Source: Pseudomonadota bacterium
GTDB taxonomy: Bacteria; Pseudomonadota; Alphaproteobacteria; Kiloniellales; JACOMY01
Length of the DNA: 49,832 nt
Direction: 5' to 3'
NCBI GenBank assembly: GCA_029781795.1
Contig: JAKOWB010000035.1
Span: 1 to 49,832 of the forward strand
The notes under the pieces were generated by a model. The model had not been told where the DNA came from, ran no database searches, and saw only the letters and a program-made list of their open reading frames with translations. The first letter of the stretch is position 1. The number at the start of each line of letters is the position of its first letter. Shown here in pieces: positions 1 through 9,088 of this stretch. A program made the position numbers and the translations under genes.

Positions 1-308
1 CCGCGACCTCGGTCGCGGCCGTGACGCCGGCCGTCAGCGGTGGCGCGACGATCGCCGCCGGCGATTTCCTGATCCAGCTGGCTTCGCGGACCTCGCCGGA
101 AGCGGCGCAGAAGGCCTGGGGCAAGATGCAGAAGGCGCATCCGGCCCTGCTCGGCGACATGACGGTCTCGATCCAGGAGGCCGACATCACCGGCAAGGGC
201 AAGTACTACCGTGTCCAGGCCGGGCCTCTGCCGAACCGCGCCACCGCCGACGACATGTGCGCCCAGCTCAAGGCCGCGAAGCAGGACTGCATCGTGGTGA
301 AGCGCTAG
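1..308 (+). CDS. SPOR-domain protein, C-terminal end (partial)
   Basis: The frame is open from base 3, so the gene begins before the window; only about 101 residues are seen. The visible part is a SPOR fold: GDFLIQLASRTSPEAAQKAW starts the first strand, and the second half ends in YYRVQAGPLPNRATADDMCAQLK and CIVVKR, the usual beta-alpha-beta repeat that binds denuded peptidoglycan glycan strands at the division site. SPOR proteins are envelope proteins that mark septal wall. Its place directly before nagZ matches a frequent alphaproteobacterial order (argS-dgt-SPOR-nagZ), which suggests a cell-wall or division role. The membrane anchor is outside the window. Confidence 0.85.
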   Translation, partial: ATSVAAVTPAVSGGATIAAGDFLIQLASRTSPEAAQKAWGKMQKAHPALLGDMTVSIQEADITGKGKYYRVQAGPLPNRATADDMCAQLKAAKQDCIVVKR

Positions 309-374
309 GGCCGGGGGTTCGCCCTCGAGGTCCTCCCTCTCCTCGGTCGCGGGGAGAGGGGCAGAGAAGGTCTT

Positions 375-1406
375 ATGCCCAGCGCCATCATCATCGATCC
401 CGTGGGACCAGAGCTCGATGCCGAGGAGCGCGCCTTCCTGCGCGACCTGGATCCCTTGGGCTTCATCCTCTTCGCCCGGCACATACAGTCGCCGCGGCAG
501 GTGTGCGACCTGACGGCCGAGCTCCGCGATCTGGTCGGCCGCCCGGACGCGCCCATCATGATCGACCAGGAGGGCGGGCGCGTGCAGCGCCTGAAGCCGC
601 CGACCTGGCGCGCGGCGCCGCCGGCTGAGCGCTTCGGCGCGCTGGCGGCGTGTGACCTGCCGGCGGCCCGCCGCGCGGTCTTCCTGAACCACCGGCTGCT
701 GGCGTCCGAGCTGCTGGACCTGGGCATCGACGTGGACTGCGCGCCGGTGGTCGACCTGCGCCTGCCGGGCGCGCACCAGGTCATCGGCGACCGCTCCTAC
801 GGCGCCGATCCGCTGCTGGTCGCCGACCTCGGCCGGGCGGCGATGGAGGGGCTGCTGGCGGGCGGCGTGCAGCCCATCGTGAAGCACATACCGGGCCATG
901 GCCGCGCCACGGTGGACAGCCACCACGGCCTGCCGCGCTGCGCCACGCCGCTGGCCGAACTCATGGCGACGGACTTCCTGCCTTTCCGCCTGTTGCGCGA
1001 TGCGCCCTGGGCGATGACCGCGCACGTCGTCTTCGAGGCGCTGGATCCGGCGCAGACGGCGACCACCTCGCCGCGCATCATCGCCGAGGTGATCCGCGGC
1101 CACATCGGCTTCGACGGCCTGCTGATCAGCGATGACCTGCTGATGCGGGCGATCGCCGATCCGGGCGGCGACAACAGCCGCGACGCGGTGGGCGAGGGTG
1201 CGCGGGCAGCATTGTCCGCCGGCTGCGACCTGCTGCTTCACTGCAACGGCACCTTGGAGCAGAAGCGTGCTGTGGCGCGTCACGCCCCGCCGATGACCGC
1301 CGAGGCCGCGCGCCGCTTCCGCCGGGCCCGCGCCCAGGTCGCGGCGGCGGAGCGGACGCCGGTGCCCCTGGTTGCGGCGCTTGACGCGCTGCTGGCGAGC
1401 GCCTAA
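375..1406 (+). CDS. nagZ: Beta-N-acetylhexosaminidase (GH3)
   Basis: A 343-residue cytoplasmic glycoside hydrolase family 3 enzyme that removes N-acetylglucosamine from GlcNAc-anhydroMurNAc peptides during peptidoglycan recycling. Seen: the early DQEGGRVQRL strand typical of NagZ, the KHIPGHG motif at residues 170-176 followed by the flexible loop D181-S-H-H that carries the catalytic His, and the nucleophile region S-D-D-L at 252-255. Length matches single-domain NagZ. The ATG is preceded by a purine-rich ribosome binding site (GAGAAGG, ending 4 bases upstream). It follows the SPOR gene by 66 bases and precedes scpA, the order common in alphaproteobacteria. Confidence 0.95.
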   Translation: MPSAIIIDPVGPELDAEERAFLRDLDPLGFILFARHIQSPRQVCDLTAELRDLVGRPDAPIMIDQEGGRVQRLKPPTWRAAPPAERFGALAACDLPAARRAVFLNHRLLASELLDLGIDVDCAPVVDLRLPGAHQVIGDRSYGADPLLVADLGRAAMEGLLAGGVQPIVKHIPGHGRATVDSHHGLPRCATPLAELMATDFLPFRLLRDAPWAMTAHVVFEALDPAQTATTSPRIIAEVIRGHIGFDGLLISDDLLMRAIADPGGDNSRDAVGEGARAALSAGCDLLLHCNGTLEQKRAVARHAPPMTAEAARRFRRARAQVAAAERTPVPLVAALDALLASA

Positions 1407-1486
1407 AGCCGCCGCTCCCCGGGCGGCCCCTGGCTTTGCTAAGGTCTCCCGGTCAGCAAGGGTCGTGCCCAGGGGATCGGAGCCCA

Positions 1487-2287
1487 GTGGTCCAGGACGC
1501 AGAACAGCCGCGCTTCGAGGAGGAACGCCCGGAACCGGGCGAGGCCGATGCCTTCAAGCTCGCGCTCGAAGGCTACGAGGGGCCGATCGACGTCCTGCTG
1601 CAACTCGCCCGCGATCAGAAGGTCGACATCACCAAGATCTCGATCCTGGCCCTGGCCGACCAGTACCTGGCGTTCATCCAGCAGAGCCGGCGCCTGCGCA
1701 TCGAGATTGCCGCCGACTACCTGGTAATGGCGGCCTGGCTGGCCTACCTGAAGTCCCGCCTGCTGATCCCCGAGCCCGAGGAGATCGAGGGCGGCGAGCC
1801 GACCGGTGCCGAGATGGCCGCCGCGCTGGCCTTCCAGTTGCAGCGTCTGCAGGCGATGCGCGATGCCGGCGTCAGCCTGATGGCGCTGCCGCGCCTGGGC
1901 GTCGATATCTTCGCTCGCGGCGAGCCGCAGCAGGTCGAGGTGGTGAACCGCCTGGTCTATGCGGTCTCGCTCTATGACCTGCTGAAGGCCTATGGCGACG
2001 TGAAGGGCCGCAGCAACGCGCCGCTGCTGCGCATCCCGGCGCCCGAGCTCTATTCCATCGAAGATGCCATCCACCGCCTGGGCCGCATGCTGGGCGACCT
2101 GCCGGGCTGGCGCCAGCTCGGTGCCTTCCTGCCGCCCGACCTGGCGCCGACCGGCATCAAGTGGCGCTCGGCCGTGGCCTCCACCTTCGGCGCCGCGCTG
2201 GAGATGGTGCGCCAGGGCAAGGCCCGGCTGCGCCAGGATGGCACCTTCGGCCCGATCTACCTGCAAGGGGTCCGTGATCCGCAATGA
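1487..2287 (+). CDS. scpA: Segregation and condensation protein A
   Basis: Kleisin subunit that bridges the SMC heads and, with ScpB, forms the bacterial condensin complex. The N-terminal part has the ScpA hallmark FKLALEGYEGPIDVLLQLAR, followed by YLVMAAWLAYLKSRLLIPEPE; the C-terminal winged-helix part follows a variable linker. I place the start at GTG 1487 (266 residues) because GGAG lies 4 bases upstream; the same frame is open back to a TTG at 1436, but those extra residues look like leader sequence, not protein. The stop overlaps the scpB start (ATGA), so the pair is probably translationally coupled. Confidence 0.93.
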   Translation: MVQDAEQPRFEEERPEPGEADAFKLALEGYEGPIDVLLQLARDQKVDITKISILALADQYLAFIQQSRRLRIEIAADYLVMAAWLAYLKSRLLIPEPEEIEGGEPTGAEMAAALAFQLQRLQAMRDAGVSLMALPRLGVDIFARGEPQQVEVVNRLVYAVSLYDLLKAYGDVKGRSNAPLLRIPAPELYSIEDAIHRLGRMLGDLPGWRQLGAFLPPDLAPTGIKWRSAVASTFGAALEMVRQGKARLRQDGTFGPIYLQGVRDPQ

Positions 2288-3105
2288 CCGATCATTTCCA
2301 GCTGCTGCGCTCGCTCGAGGCGCTGCTGTTCGCCGCCAATGAGCCGCAGACGCCGGCCGTGCTGGCCCGTTCGCTGCCCGAGGGTGCGGACGTCGGCGTG
2401 CTGCTGGAGGAACTGGCCGGCCTCTATGGCAATCGCGGCGTGGCGCTGACCCGCATCGGCGAGGCCTACTGCTTCCGCACCGCGCCGGACCTGGCGCACC
2501 TCTTCTCGCGCGAGCAGACGCAGCAGAAGAAGCTGACCCGCGCCGCCGTCGAGAGCCTGGCGATCATCGCCTATCACCAGCCGGTGACCCGCGCCGAGAT
2601 CGAGGAGATCCGCGGCGTCGCGCTGTCCAAGGGCACGCTCGACACCCTGCTGGAGGCCGGCTGGATTCAGCCGCGCGGCCGGCGCGAGGTGCCGGGCCGC
2701 CCGGTCACCTGGGGCACCACCGACGCCTTCCTCAGCCACTTCGGCCTGGAGAGCCTGAACGCCCTGCCGGGTGTCGAGGAGCTGAAGGCCGCCGGCCTGC
2801 TCGACACCCGCCCGGCCGTCACCGCGCTCAGCGAGCGCGGTCTGCTGGCGCCGCTGCAGGGTGGCGAGGGGGCCCTGCCGCCGTCGGTCGAGGAAGCCGC
2901 CGAGGCCGAGGAGGCCGAGCCCCTGGCCGACGACTTCGGCGAAGCGCTGCTGGAGGAGGAACAAGCGCCCGCCATCGAATCCGAGGCCGAGCCTTCCGGA
3001 AACGAGATGGCGAGCGGCGAGCCGGGCGAGGACACCGACCCCGATGCCGGCGAGGACGACGAGGACCAGGCGCGGACGGCGGCGGCGCCGGCCGACGAGC
3101 CCTAG
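2284..3105 (+). CDS. scpB: Segregation and condensation protein B
   Basis: Partner of ScpA in the SMC-ScpAB condensin. The first ~185 residues hold the two winged-helix domains (LEALLFAANEPQTP near the start; AVESLAIIAYHQPVTRAEIEEIRGV in the middle; GRREVPGRPVTWGTTDAFLSHFGL at the end of the core), which is the whole of a usual ScpB. About 85 further residues form a strongly acidic, low-complexity tail rich in Glu, Ala and Asp that is probably disordered. Such tails occur in alphaproteobacterial ScpB proteins. The start overlaps the scpA stop. Confidence 0.93.
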   Translation: MTDHFQLLRSLEALLFAANEPQTPAVLARSLPEGADVGVLLEELAGLYGNRGVALTRIGEAYCFRTAPDLAHLFSREQTQQKKLTRAAVESLAIIAYHQPVTRAEIEEIRGVALSKGTLDTLLEAGWIQPRGRREVPGRPVTWGTTDAFLSHFGLESLNALPGVEELKAAGLLDTRPAVTALSERGLLAPLQGGEGALPPSVEEAAEAEEAEPLADDFGEALLEEEQAPAIESEAEPSGNEMASGEPGEDTDPDAGEDDEDQARTAAAPADEP

Positions 3106-3124
3106 CCAGATCGGCCGGGGCGCC

Positions 3125-4210
3125 ATGCCGGACGCCGCCATCGCCCTGGGCCTCGAGGAGGTCCGCCACCGCTACGACACGCTCGAAGCGGTGGCCGGCG
3201 TCAGCCTGTCTGTGGCGCCGGGCGAGCTGGTCTGCCTGCTCGGCCCCTCGGGCTGCGGCAAGACCACGGTGTTGCGCCTGGCCGCCGGCCTGGAGCCGCT
3301 GCAGCAGGGGCGGATCGCCATCGCCGGCAAGGTGGTGGCCGGCGAGGGCCAGGACCAGCCGCCCGAGCGGCGGGGCGTCGGGCTGGTGTTCCAGGATTTC
3401 GCGCTCTTCCCGCATCTCTCGGTCGGCGACAACGTCGGCTTTGGCCTGCGCGGCTTGGCACGGGCGCAGCGCATCCGGCAGGTCGAGGCGGTGCTGGCCC
3501 AGGTGCGCCTCGCCGACTATGCCGAAGCCTTTCCGCACCAGCTCTCCGGCGGCCAGCAGCAGCGCGTGGCCCTGGCCCGGGCCATGGCGCCGGCGCCCCA
3601 GGTCATGCTGCTGGACGAGCCCTTTTCCGGCCTCGACGTCAGCCTGCGCCGCGAGGTGCGGGACGAGGCGCTGCATGTCCTGAAGTCGGCCGGCATCGCC
3701 ACCCTTATGGTCACGCACGATCCGGAGGAGGCCATGTTCATGGCCGACCGAATCGCGCTGATGCGTGCCGGCCGCTTCGAGCAGGTCGGGCCGCCCAGCG
3801 AGCTCTACTTCCGCCCGGCCAGCCGCTTCGTCGCCGGCTTCTTCGGCGAGGTGAACGCGATTCCAGGCACCGTGGCGGGCGGACAGGTGGCCACCCCCCT
3901 GGGACCTGTCGCCGCACCCGGCCTGGCCGAGGGCGCCGAGGTCGAAGTGCTGATCCGCTCCGAAGGGCTGCTGCTGGGGGCCCTGGCGGTGGCCGGTTCC
4001 CGCTCGCCGGTGGCGCCGGCCCGGGTGCTCGCGGCCCGCCTTCTGGGCCGCACCAGCCTGGTGCATCTGGCCACGCCGGACGGCCGCGGCGGCGACCTGC
4101 ACCTGCACGCGCGGGTGCCGGGCCGCTTCCTGCCGGCGGAGGCGAGCCAGCTGCCGGTCGCGGTCGATCCCAGCCTGGCCTTTGTCTTTCCCGCCGGGCG
4201 GCCCACATAG
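3125..4210 (+). CDS. ABC transporter ATPase, Fe3+/spermidine (FbpC/PotA) type
   Basis: A 361-residue ATPase subunit of an import-type ABC transporter. Walker A GPSGCGKTT is at 40-48, the Q-loop Gln at 90, the signature LSGGQQQR at 140-147, Walker B VMLLDEPFS at 160-168 and the switch His at 198 (VTHDPEEAM). The C-terminal ~115 residues form a TOBE-like regulatory region, as in FbpC, PotA and CysA proteins. The ATG is 19 bases after scpB. No permease or binding-protein gene lies in the window, so the substrate cannot be read from context; iron(III) is the best family guess because of the FALFPHLSVGDNV stretch. It is an orphan subunit between scpB and the tat genes. Confidence 0.85.
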   Translation: MPDAAIALGLEEVRHRYDTLEAVAGVSLSVAPGELVCLLGPSGCGKTTVLRLAAGLEPLQQGRIAIAGKVVAGEGQDQPPERRGVGLVFQDFALFPHLSVGDNVGFGLRGLARAQRIRQVEAVLAQVRLADYAEAFPHQLSGGQQQRVALARAMAPAPQVMLLDEPFSGLDVSLRREVRDEALHVLKSAGIATLMVTHDPEEAMFMADRIALMRAGRFEQVGPPSELYFRPASRFVAGFFGEVNAIPGTVAGGQVATPLGPVAAPGLAEGAEVEVLIRSEGLLLGALAVAGSRSPVAPARVLAARLLGRTSLVHLATPDGRGGDLHLHARVPGRFLPAEASQLPVAVDPSLAFVFPAGRPT

Positions 4211-4254
4211 CATAGAATGGGTGTGGGCCAGGACGCCGCAGGGGCCTTCGCGCG

Positions 4255-4283
4255 TTGCAGCGACGCGGGCTTTGCGCCATAGT
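4255..4283 (+). promoter_or_regulatory. Putative sigma-70 promoter for tatABC
   Basis: TTGCAG, a 17-base spacer and CATAGT lie about 113 bases before the tatA start. Each hexamer matches 4 of 6 consensus bases. The 185-base gap after the ABC gene is the only non-coding space of useful size upstream of tatABC. Confidence 0.4.
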
Positions 4284-4395
4284 CCGGCCCCGCTTTCATG
4301 GTCGCGCCCGGTGGGCGCGGTAAACAGCTCCGGCGGAGGCGCCAGCGTTTCGGCGCCCGACCGGGGAACGGCAACAGGGGTTTGGAGTTCCTTAG

Positions 4396-4683
4396 ATGAC
4401 GATCATCACCGATACCTCGGCCCCGGCCGAACTCGCCTTCATCGGCAGCATGAGCATCTGGCACTGGATGATCGTGCTCGTCGTCGTGCTGCTGCTGTTC
4501 GGTGGCGGTGGCAAGATCCCGCGCCTGATGAAGGACCTCGGCACGGGCGTGAAGTCCTTCAAGAAGGGCCTCAAGGAAGACGAGTCCAAGCCGGCGGCCG
4601 ACGCCGCGCCCTCCGCCTCGCCGGTGATCGAGAACACGGCGCAGGCGAGCGAGAGCAAGGACAAGAGCACGGCCAACGGCTGA
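4396..4683 (+). CDS. tatA: Sec-independent protein translocase TatA
   Basis: Pore-forming subunit of the twin-arginine translocase, which exports folded proteins across the inner membrane. One transmembrane helix (about residues 20-37: [15 protein letters not shown]), the [15 protein letters not shown] hinge, and an amphipathic helix [13 protein letters not shown] are followed by a polar tail; 95 residues in all. I keep the ATG at 4396 because GGAG lies 8 bases upstream. A second ATG (4450, MSIWHWM) would give the more usual TatA N-terminus but has no ribosome binding site, so the first 18 residues may be an unusual extension. It is the first gene of tatABC. Confidence 0.93.
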   Translation: MTIITDTSAPAELAFIGSMSIWHWMIVLVVVLLLFGGGGKIPRLMKDLGTGVKSFKKGLKEDESKPAADAAPSASPVIENTAQASESKDKSTANG

Positions 4684-4741
4684 AGGCCTGGCTGACGGGC
4701 GGCACCCGATCGGGTGATCGCCCGCAGGCCGGAGAACGGGC

Positions 4742-5347
4742 ATGTTCGACGTCGGCTGGTCCGAAATGGCGGTAATCGCCCTGGTGGCCCTGGTGGTCCT
4801 GGGACCGAAGGAGCTGCCGCAGGCAATGAAGACCTTCGCCGCCTTCACGCGGAAGATGCAGCGCTATGCGCGCGACTTCCGCTCCGGCGTCGACAACATC
4901 ATCCGCGAAGCCGAACTCGAGGACGCCAAGAAGGCGCTCGACGCGGCGCGGGTCAACCCGAAGACGGCGGTGCAGAAGCTGGTCGACCCGACCGGCGAGA
5001 CCACCGCCGCCGTCGGCGAGATCGAGAAGATCGCCCGGGACAAGGGCGGCGTTGCGGGCGCCGTCGCCGGGGTGGCGACCGTAGCGGGTGGCAGCGGCCC
5101 GGCGTCTGCCGCGCCCACGCCTGCCTCATCCGCGCCTGCCTCACCCGCGCCTGCCGCACCCGAGCCTGCCGCACCCGCACCCGCGCCTGCGGCCGAGGCG
5201 CCGAGCAACGTGATCGTGCAGCCCACCAACATGGCGCCGCCGCACTCGATCCGGCCACCCGCGGCCCCGTCGCCCGAGCCCGTGCCGGTTCCCGCGGCCC
5301 GCCCGTCTGACAAGGGCGAGCCCCCGGCCGGCGGAACCCCCACATGA
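4742..5347 (+). CDS. tatB: Sec-independent protein translocase TatB
   Basis: TatB forms the twin-arginine signal receptor with TatC. The N-terminus MFDVGWSEMAVIALVALVVL with GPKELP directly after it is diagnostic; an amphipathic helix (LPQAMKTFAAFTRKMQRYAR) follows. The C-terminal half is a low-complexity Pro/Ala tail partly coded by a DNA tandem repeat. Length 201 residues. The last bases overlap the tatC start (ACATGA), so tatC is likely coupled. Confidence 0.93.
   Translation: MFDVGWSEMAVIALVALVVLGPKELPQAMKTFAAFTRKMQRYARDFRSGVDNIIREAELEDAKKALDAARVNPKTAVQKLVDPTGETTAAVGEIEKIARDKGGVAGAVAGVATVAGGSGPASAAPTPASSAPASPAPAAPEPAAPAPAPAAEAPSNVIVQPTNMAPPHSIRPPAAPSPEPVPVPAARPSDKGEPPAGGTPT
5119..5178 (+). 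repeat. 15-bp tandem repeat inside tatB
   Basis: Four direct copies of a 15-base unit (GCCTGCCTCAYCCGC or close variants) encode an Ala/Pro/Ser-rich stretch of the TatB tail. Copies differ at one to three bases. As a multiple of three, copy-number change would keep the frame. Confidence 0.8.
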
Positions 5348-6207
5348 AGGCGGATGCCGTCAGTCCCGATGACAAGAAGATGCCGCTGCTCGATCACATC
5401 ATCGAGCTGCGCAACCGCCTGCTGTGGTGCGTCGCCGGGCTGATCGTCGTCTTCCTGGCGACCTTCCTGCTGGCCGCCACCGACATCTACAACTTCCTGG
5501 TCCAGCCGCTGGCCGACATCCTGCTCGCCAAGGGTGCGCAGCGCGAAGCCAAGATGATCTTCACCGACCTGACCGAGTTCTTCTTCACCAAGGTCAAGGT
5601 CTCGTTCTTCTTCGCCGCCTTCATCTGCGCGCCGCTGTTCCTGTCGCAGGTCTGGCTCTTCGTCGCGCCCGGCCTCTACCGGCACGAGAAGAAGGCGCTG
5701 CGCCCCTTCCTGGTGGCGACGCCCTTCCTGTTCCTGCTCGGCGCGGCGATGGTCTATTACCTGCTGATGCCGATGGCCTGGCAGTTCTTCCTGTCCTTCG
5801 AGCAGCCCGGCGACGCGGCCGCGGGGACCCTGAAGATCGTGCTGGAGCCCAAGGTGAACGAGTACCTGGGCCTGGTGATGATGCTGATCTTCGCCTTCGG
5901 CCTGGCCTTCCAGCTGCCGGTGATCCTTGCGCTGCTGGCCCGGGTCGGCATCGCCTCGTCCAAGGGCCTGGCGCGCACCCGGCGCTATGCCATCGTCATC
6001 GTCTTCGTCTTCGCCGCGATCTTCACCCCGCCCGATCCCATCAGCCAGCTCACCCTGGCGGTGCCGATCATCGCCCTCTACGAGATCTCCATCCTGGTCG
6101 CCCGCTCGATCGAGAAGCAGAAGGCCAAGGACAAGCCGGCGCTGGACGAGGACGCGGACGACGACGAGGAAGCGGACGAGACCGGCGGGTCGCTGACCAA
6201 GACCTGA
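5344..6207 (+). CDS. tatC: Sec-independent protein translocase TatC
   Basis: Six-span inner-membrane receptor for twin-arginine signal peptides. The N-terminal MPLLDHIIELRNRLLW block matches the conserved TatC first cytoplasmic segment, and the membrane spans follow in the usual spacing, with FTPPDPISQLTLAVPIIALYEISIL near the end. The C-terminus carries an acidic tail (DEDADDDEEADE) longer than in E. coli TatC. Completes a tatABC operon in which tatC overlaps tatB by four bases. Confidence 0.95.
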   Translation: MKADAVSPDDKKMPLLDHIIELRNRLLWCVAGLIVVFLATFLLAATDIYNFLVQPLADILLAKGAQREAKMIFTDLTEFFFTKVKVSFFFAAFICAPLFLSQVWLFVAPGLYRHEKKALRPFLVATPFLFLLGAAMVYYLLMPMAWQFFLSFEQPGDAAAGTLKIVLEPKVNEYLGLVMMLIFAFGLAFQLPVILALLARVGIASSKGLARTRRYAIVIVFVFAAIFTPPDPISQLTLAVPIIALYEISILVARSIEKQKAKDKPALDEDADDDEEADETGGSLTKT

Positions 6208-6281
6208 GCAGCTTCCTGGACGGCGCGGGCGGCAGTGCCTATAACCCGCGCGGTTTCCCACGCTAGCTGACGGCCCGTCCC

Positions 6282-7565
6282 ATGTTCGACCTCAAGTGGA
6301 TCCGCGACAATCCGGCGGCCTTCGACCGCGCCTTCGCCCGCCGGGGCATGGGCACGCAGTCGCCGGCCGTGCTCGCGCTCGACGAGAAGCGCCGCCGCGC
6401 GCAGACCGAGCTGCAGGAGCTGCAGGCCCAGCGCAACGAGACCTCGCGCCGCGTCGGCGACGCCATGAAGCGCGGCAACAGGGACGAGGCCGAGGAGCTG
6501 AAGACCGCCGTCGGCCTGATGAAGGCCCGCATGGAGGCCCTGGAGGCCGAGAGCGCGGCGGTCGAGGCCGAGCTCGACGCCCTGCTGTCGAGCCTGCCGA
6601 ATCTGCCGGCCGACGACGTGCCGGATGGCGGTGGCGAGGGCGACAACAAAGAGCTGAAGCGCTGGGGCGAGCCGCGCCCCTTCACCTTCGCCCCCAGGCA
6701 GCACTTCGAGCTCGGCGAGGCGGCGGGCGGCATCGACTTCGAGCTGGCGGCGCGACTGTCCGGGGCGCGCTTCGTCGTCCTGAAAGGCGCCTATGCCCGC
6801 CTGCACCGCGCGCTGGCGCAGTTCATGCTCGACCTGCACACCGAGGAGCACGGTTACACCGAGGTCATCACTCCGGTACTGGTGCGCGACCAGGTGCTCT
6901 ATGGCACCGGGCAGCTGCCGAAGTTCGCCGAGGACCTGTTCCAAACCACGGCCGGCCACTGGCTGATCCCGACCGCCGAGGTGACGCTCACCAACTTCGC
7001 GGCCGAGCGCATCCTGGACGAGAAGGACCTGCCGCTGCGTCTGACCGCGCACACGCTTTGCTTCCGCGCCGAGGCCGGCGCCGCCGGCAAGGACACGCGC
7101 GGCATGCTGCGCCAGCACCAGTTCGAGAAGGTCGAGCTGGTCTCGATCTGCCATCCCGACCGCTCGGAGGAAGAGCACCTGCGCATGACGCGCTGCGCCG
7201 AGACCGTGCTGGAGATGCTGGAGCTGCCCTATCGCAAGGTCGTGCTCTGCACCGGCGACATGGGCTTCGGCGCGCGCAAGACCTACGACCTGGAGGTCTG
7301 GCTGCCGGGGCAGAACACCTATCGCGAGATCTCGAGCTGCTCGAACTGCGGCGATTTCCAGGCCCGGCGCATGCAGGGCCGCTTCAAGGCCGCGGGCGAG
7401 AAGGGTACGCGCTTCCTGCACACCCTGAACGGCTCGGGCGTCGCCATCGGCCGCGCCCTCATCGCCGTGCTGGAGAACTACCAGGAGGCCGACGGCAGCG
7501 TGCGGGTGCCCAAGGTGCTGCAGCCCTACCTGGGTGGCCTGGAGACGATCGCCCACCATGCCTAA
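6282..7565 (+). CDS. serS: Seryl-tRNA synthetase
   Basis: Charges tRNA-Ser, also the first step of selenocysteinyl-tRNA synthesis. Residues ~25-105 form the long antiparallel coiled-coil arm ([22 protein letters not shown] and on) that contacts the tRNA long arm. The catalytic core has class II motif 2 ([20 protein letters not shown]) and motif 3 ([19 protein letters not shown]). Length 427 is normal. A TATAAC hexamer at 6240-6245 could be part of its own promoter, but no good -35 box is seen. The stop overlaps the surE start. Confidence 0.97.
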   Translation: MFDLKWIRDNPAAFDRAFARRGMGTQSPAVLALDEKRRRAQTELQELQAQRNETSRRVGDAMKRGNRDEAEELKTAVGLMKARMEALEAESAAVEAELDALLSSLPNLPADDVPDGGGEGDNKELKRWGEPRPFTFAPRQHFELGEAAGGIDFELAARLSGARFVVLKGAYARLHRALAQFMLDLHTEEHGYTEVITPVLVRDQVLYGTGQLPKFAEDLFQTTAGHWLIPTAEVTLTNFAAERILDEKDLPLRLTAHTLCFRAEAGAAGKDTRGMLRQHQFEKVELVSICHPDRSEEEHLRMTRCAETVLEMLELPYRKVVLCTGDMGFGARKTYDLEVWLPGQNTYREISSCSNCGDFQARRMQGRFKAAGEKGTRFLHTLNGSGVAIGRALIAVLENYQEADGSVRVPKVLQPYLGGLETIAHHA

Positions 7566-8328
7566 GGCGACGCGGGACCTGCGCATCCTCATCTCCAACG
7601 ACGACGGCTACGGCGCGCCGGGCATCCGCGCGCTGGAGCGCATCGCCAAGGCGCTGAGCAAGGACGTCTGGGTGGTGGCGCCGGAGGTGGAGCAGAGTGC
7701 CACCAGCCACTCGCTGACGCTTCGCCGGCCGCTGCGCGTGCGCAAGCAGAAGCCGCGCCACTTCACCGTCGACGGCACCCCGACCGACTGCGTGCTGGTG
7801 GCGGTGCAGTCGATCATCCGCGACCGCAAGCCCGACCTGGTGCTGTCGGGTATCAACATGGGCTCCAACCTCGGCGAGGACGTGACCTACTCCGGCACCG
7901 TCGCCGCGGCGATGGAGGGCGCGCTGCTGGGCATCAAGGCCATCGCCTTCAGCCAGGTGCGCGACGCCGACGGCAGGCTCGACTTTTCCGCCGCCGAGCA
8001 CCACGCCCCGAACCTGATCCGCAAGCTGCTGACCGTGAAGTGGCGGCGCGAGACCTTGATGAACGTGAACTTCCCCGCGCTCAGGCCGGAGGCGGTCAAG
8101 GGTATCCAGGTATGCAGACAGGGGCGCCGCGAGGCCGGCACCAGCGTGCAGGAGGGCAGGGACCCTTCCGGCCGGCCCTATGTCTGGATCGGCCAGTTCC
8201 TGTCGGACGACAGCGCGGAGCCAGATACCGATTTGAGTGCCATGACGGAAGGTTTGATCTCGGTTACGCCGCTGCATTTGGACCTGACGCACGCGCCGAG
8301 CTTGAAAGACCTCGGGGCACTGTTCTAA
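7558..8328 (+). CDS. surE: 5'/3'-nucleotidase SurE
   Basis: Metal-dependent nucleotide phosphatase linked to stationary-phase survival. The metal-binding motif [17 protein letters not shown] is at the N-terminus, and [25 protein letters not shown] holds the other conserved SurE residues. I chose ATG 7558 (256 residues), which overlaps the end of serS; an in-frame ATG 24 bases earlier only adds residues uncommon in SurE. surE-pcm-nlpD is a conserved trio also found in E. coli. Confidence 0.95.
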   Translation: MPKATRDLRILISNDDGYGAPGIRALERIAKALSKDVWVVAPEVEQSATSHSLTLRRPLRVRKQKPRHFTVDGTPTDCVLVAVQSIIRDRKPDLVLSGINMGSNLGEDVTYSGTVAAAMEGALLGIKAIAFSQVRDADGRLDFSAAEHHAPNLIRKLLTVKWRRETLMNVNFPALRPEAVKGIQVCRQGRREAGTSVQEGRDPSGRPYVWIGQFLSDDSAEPDTDLSAMTEGLISVTPLHLDLTHAPSLKDLGALF

Positions 8329-8339
8329 CGCTTTAACCC

Positions 8340-9011
8340 GTGAACCTTCCGGCCCAGCAAGAGTCGGCGCACTTCGCCGCCCGCAAGATCCGTTTGCTGA
8401 TCGAGCTCAGGCGCGCGGGCGTCAAGGATACCCGGGTACTCGCGGCGCTCGAGCGCGTGCCGCGCGAGGCCTTCACGCCGCCGGCTTTCCATGACCAGGC
8501 CTATGCCAACAAGGCGCTGCCGATCGGCCACGGCCAGACCTTGAGCCAGCCGCTGGTCGTCGCGCTGATGACCCAGGCCCTGGCGCTGAAAGGCGGCGAG
8601 CGGGTGCTGGAGATCGGCACCGGCAGCGGCTACCAGGCGGCGGTGCTGGCGCAGCTCGCCGCCGAGGTCTTCACCATCGAGCGCTGGAAAGAGCTGCTGG
8701 CCGAGGCCGAGCAGCGCCTGGCCGGGGTGTCCGCCGGCAACGTCCATACGCGCCTCGGCGACGGCATGCTGGGCTGGCCGGAGGCCGCGCCCTTCGATGG
8801 CATCCTGGTCACCGCCGCGGCCGAGCGCGTGCCGGCGCCGCTGATCGAGCAGCTCGCCGACGGCGGCCGACTGGTGCTGCCACTGGGTCCGCACAAGGGC
8901 GACCAGGAGCTGATGCGCTATACCCGCATCGGCCAGAAGCTGAAGGAAGAGCACCTGGGGCCGGTGCGCTTCGTGCCGCTGCTGCCGGGGCTCGCGGCCG
9001 GGCCGCGCTGA
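8340..9011 (+). CDS. pcm: Protein-L-isoaspartate O-methyltransferase
   Basis: Repairs isomerised Asp/Asn residues by SAM-dependent methylation. The family block PIGHGQTLSQP lies before the SAM-binding loop VLEIGTGSGYQAAVLAQL, and TAAAERVPAPLIEQLADGGRLVLP follows. The start is a GTG 11 bases after surE. Length 223 residues is normal. Confidence 0.95.
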   Translation: MNLPAQQESAHFAARKIRLLIELRRAGVKDTRVLAALERVPREAFTPPAFHDQAYANKALPIGHGQTLSQPLVVALMTQALALKGGERVLEIGTGSGYQAAVLAQLAAEVFTIERWKELLAEAEQRLAGVSAGNVHTRLGDGMLGWPEAAPFDGILVTAAAERVPAPLIEQLADGGRLVLPLGPHKGDQELMRYTRIGQKLKEEHLGPVRFVPLLPGLAAGPR

Positions 9012-9088
9012 GGCGGCCCCAATTCCGCCCAGCTTGCGGCGCAGGACTGGACGGCATCGTTCCTGGACAGGCTCGACACGCATTTGGC

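Noticed and set aside
4450..4683. Shorter TatA starting at MSIWHWM
   Set aside because: No ribosome binding site precedes it; the earlier ATG has one. The shorter form cannot be excluded.
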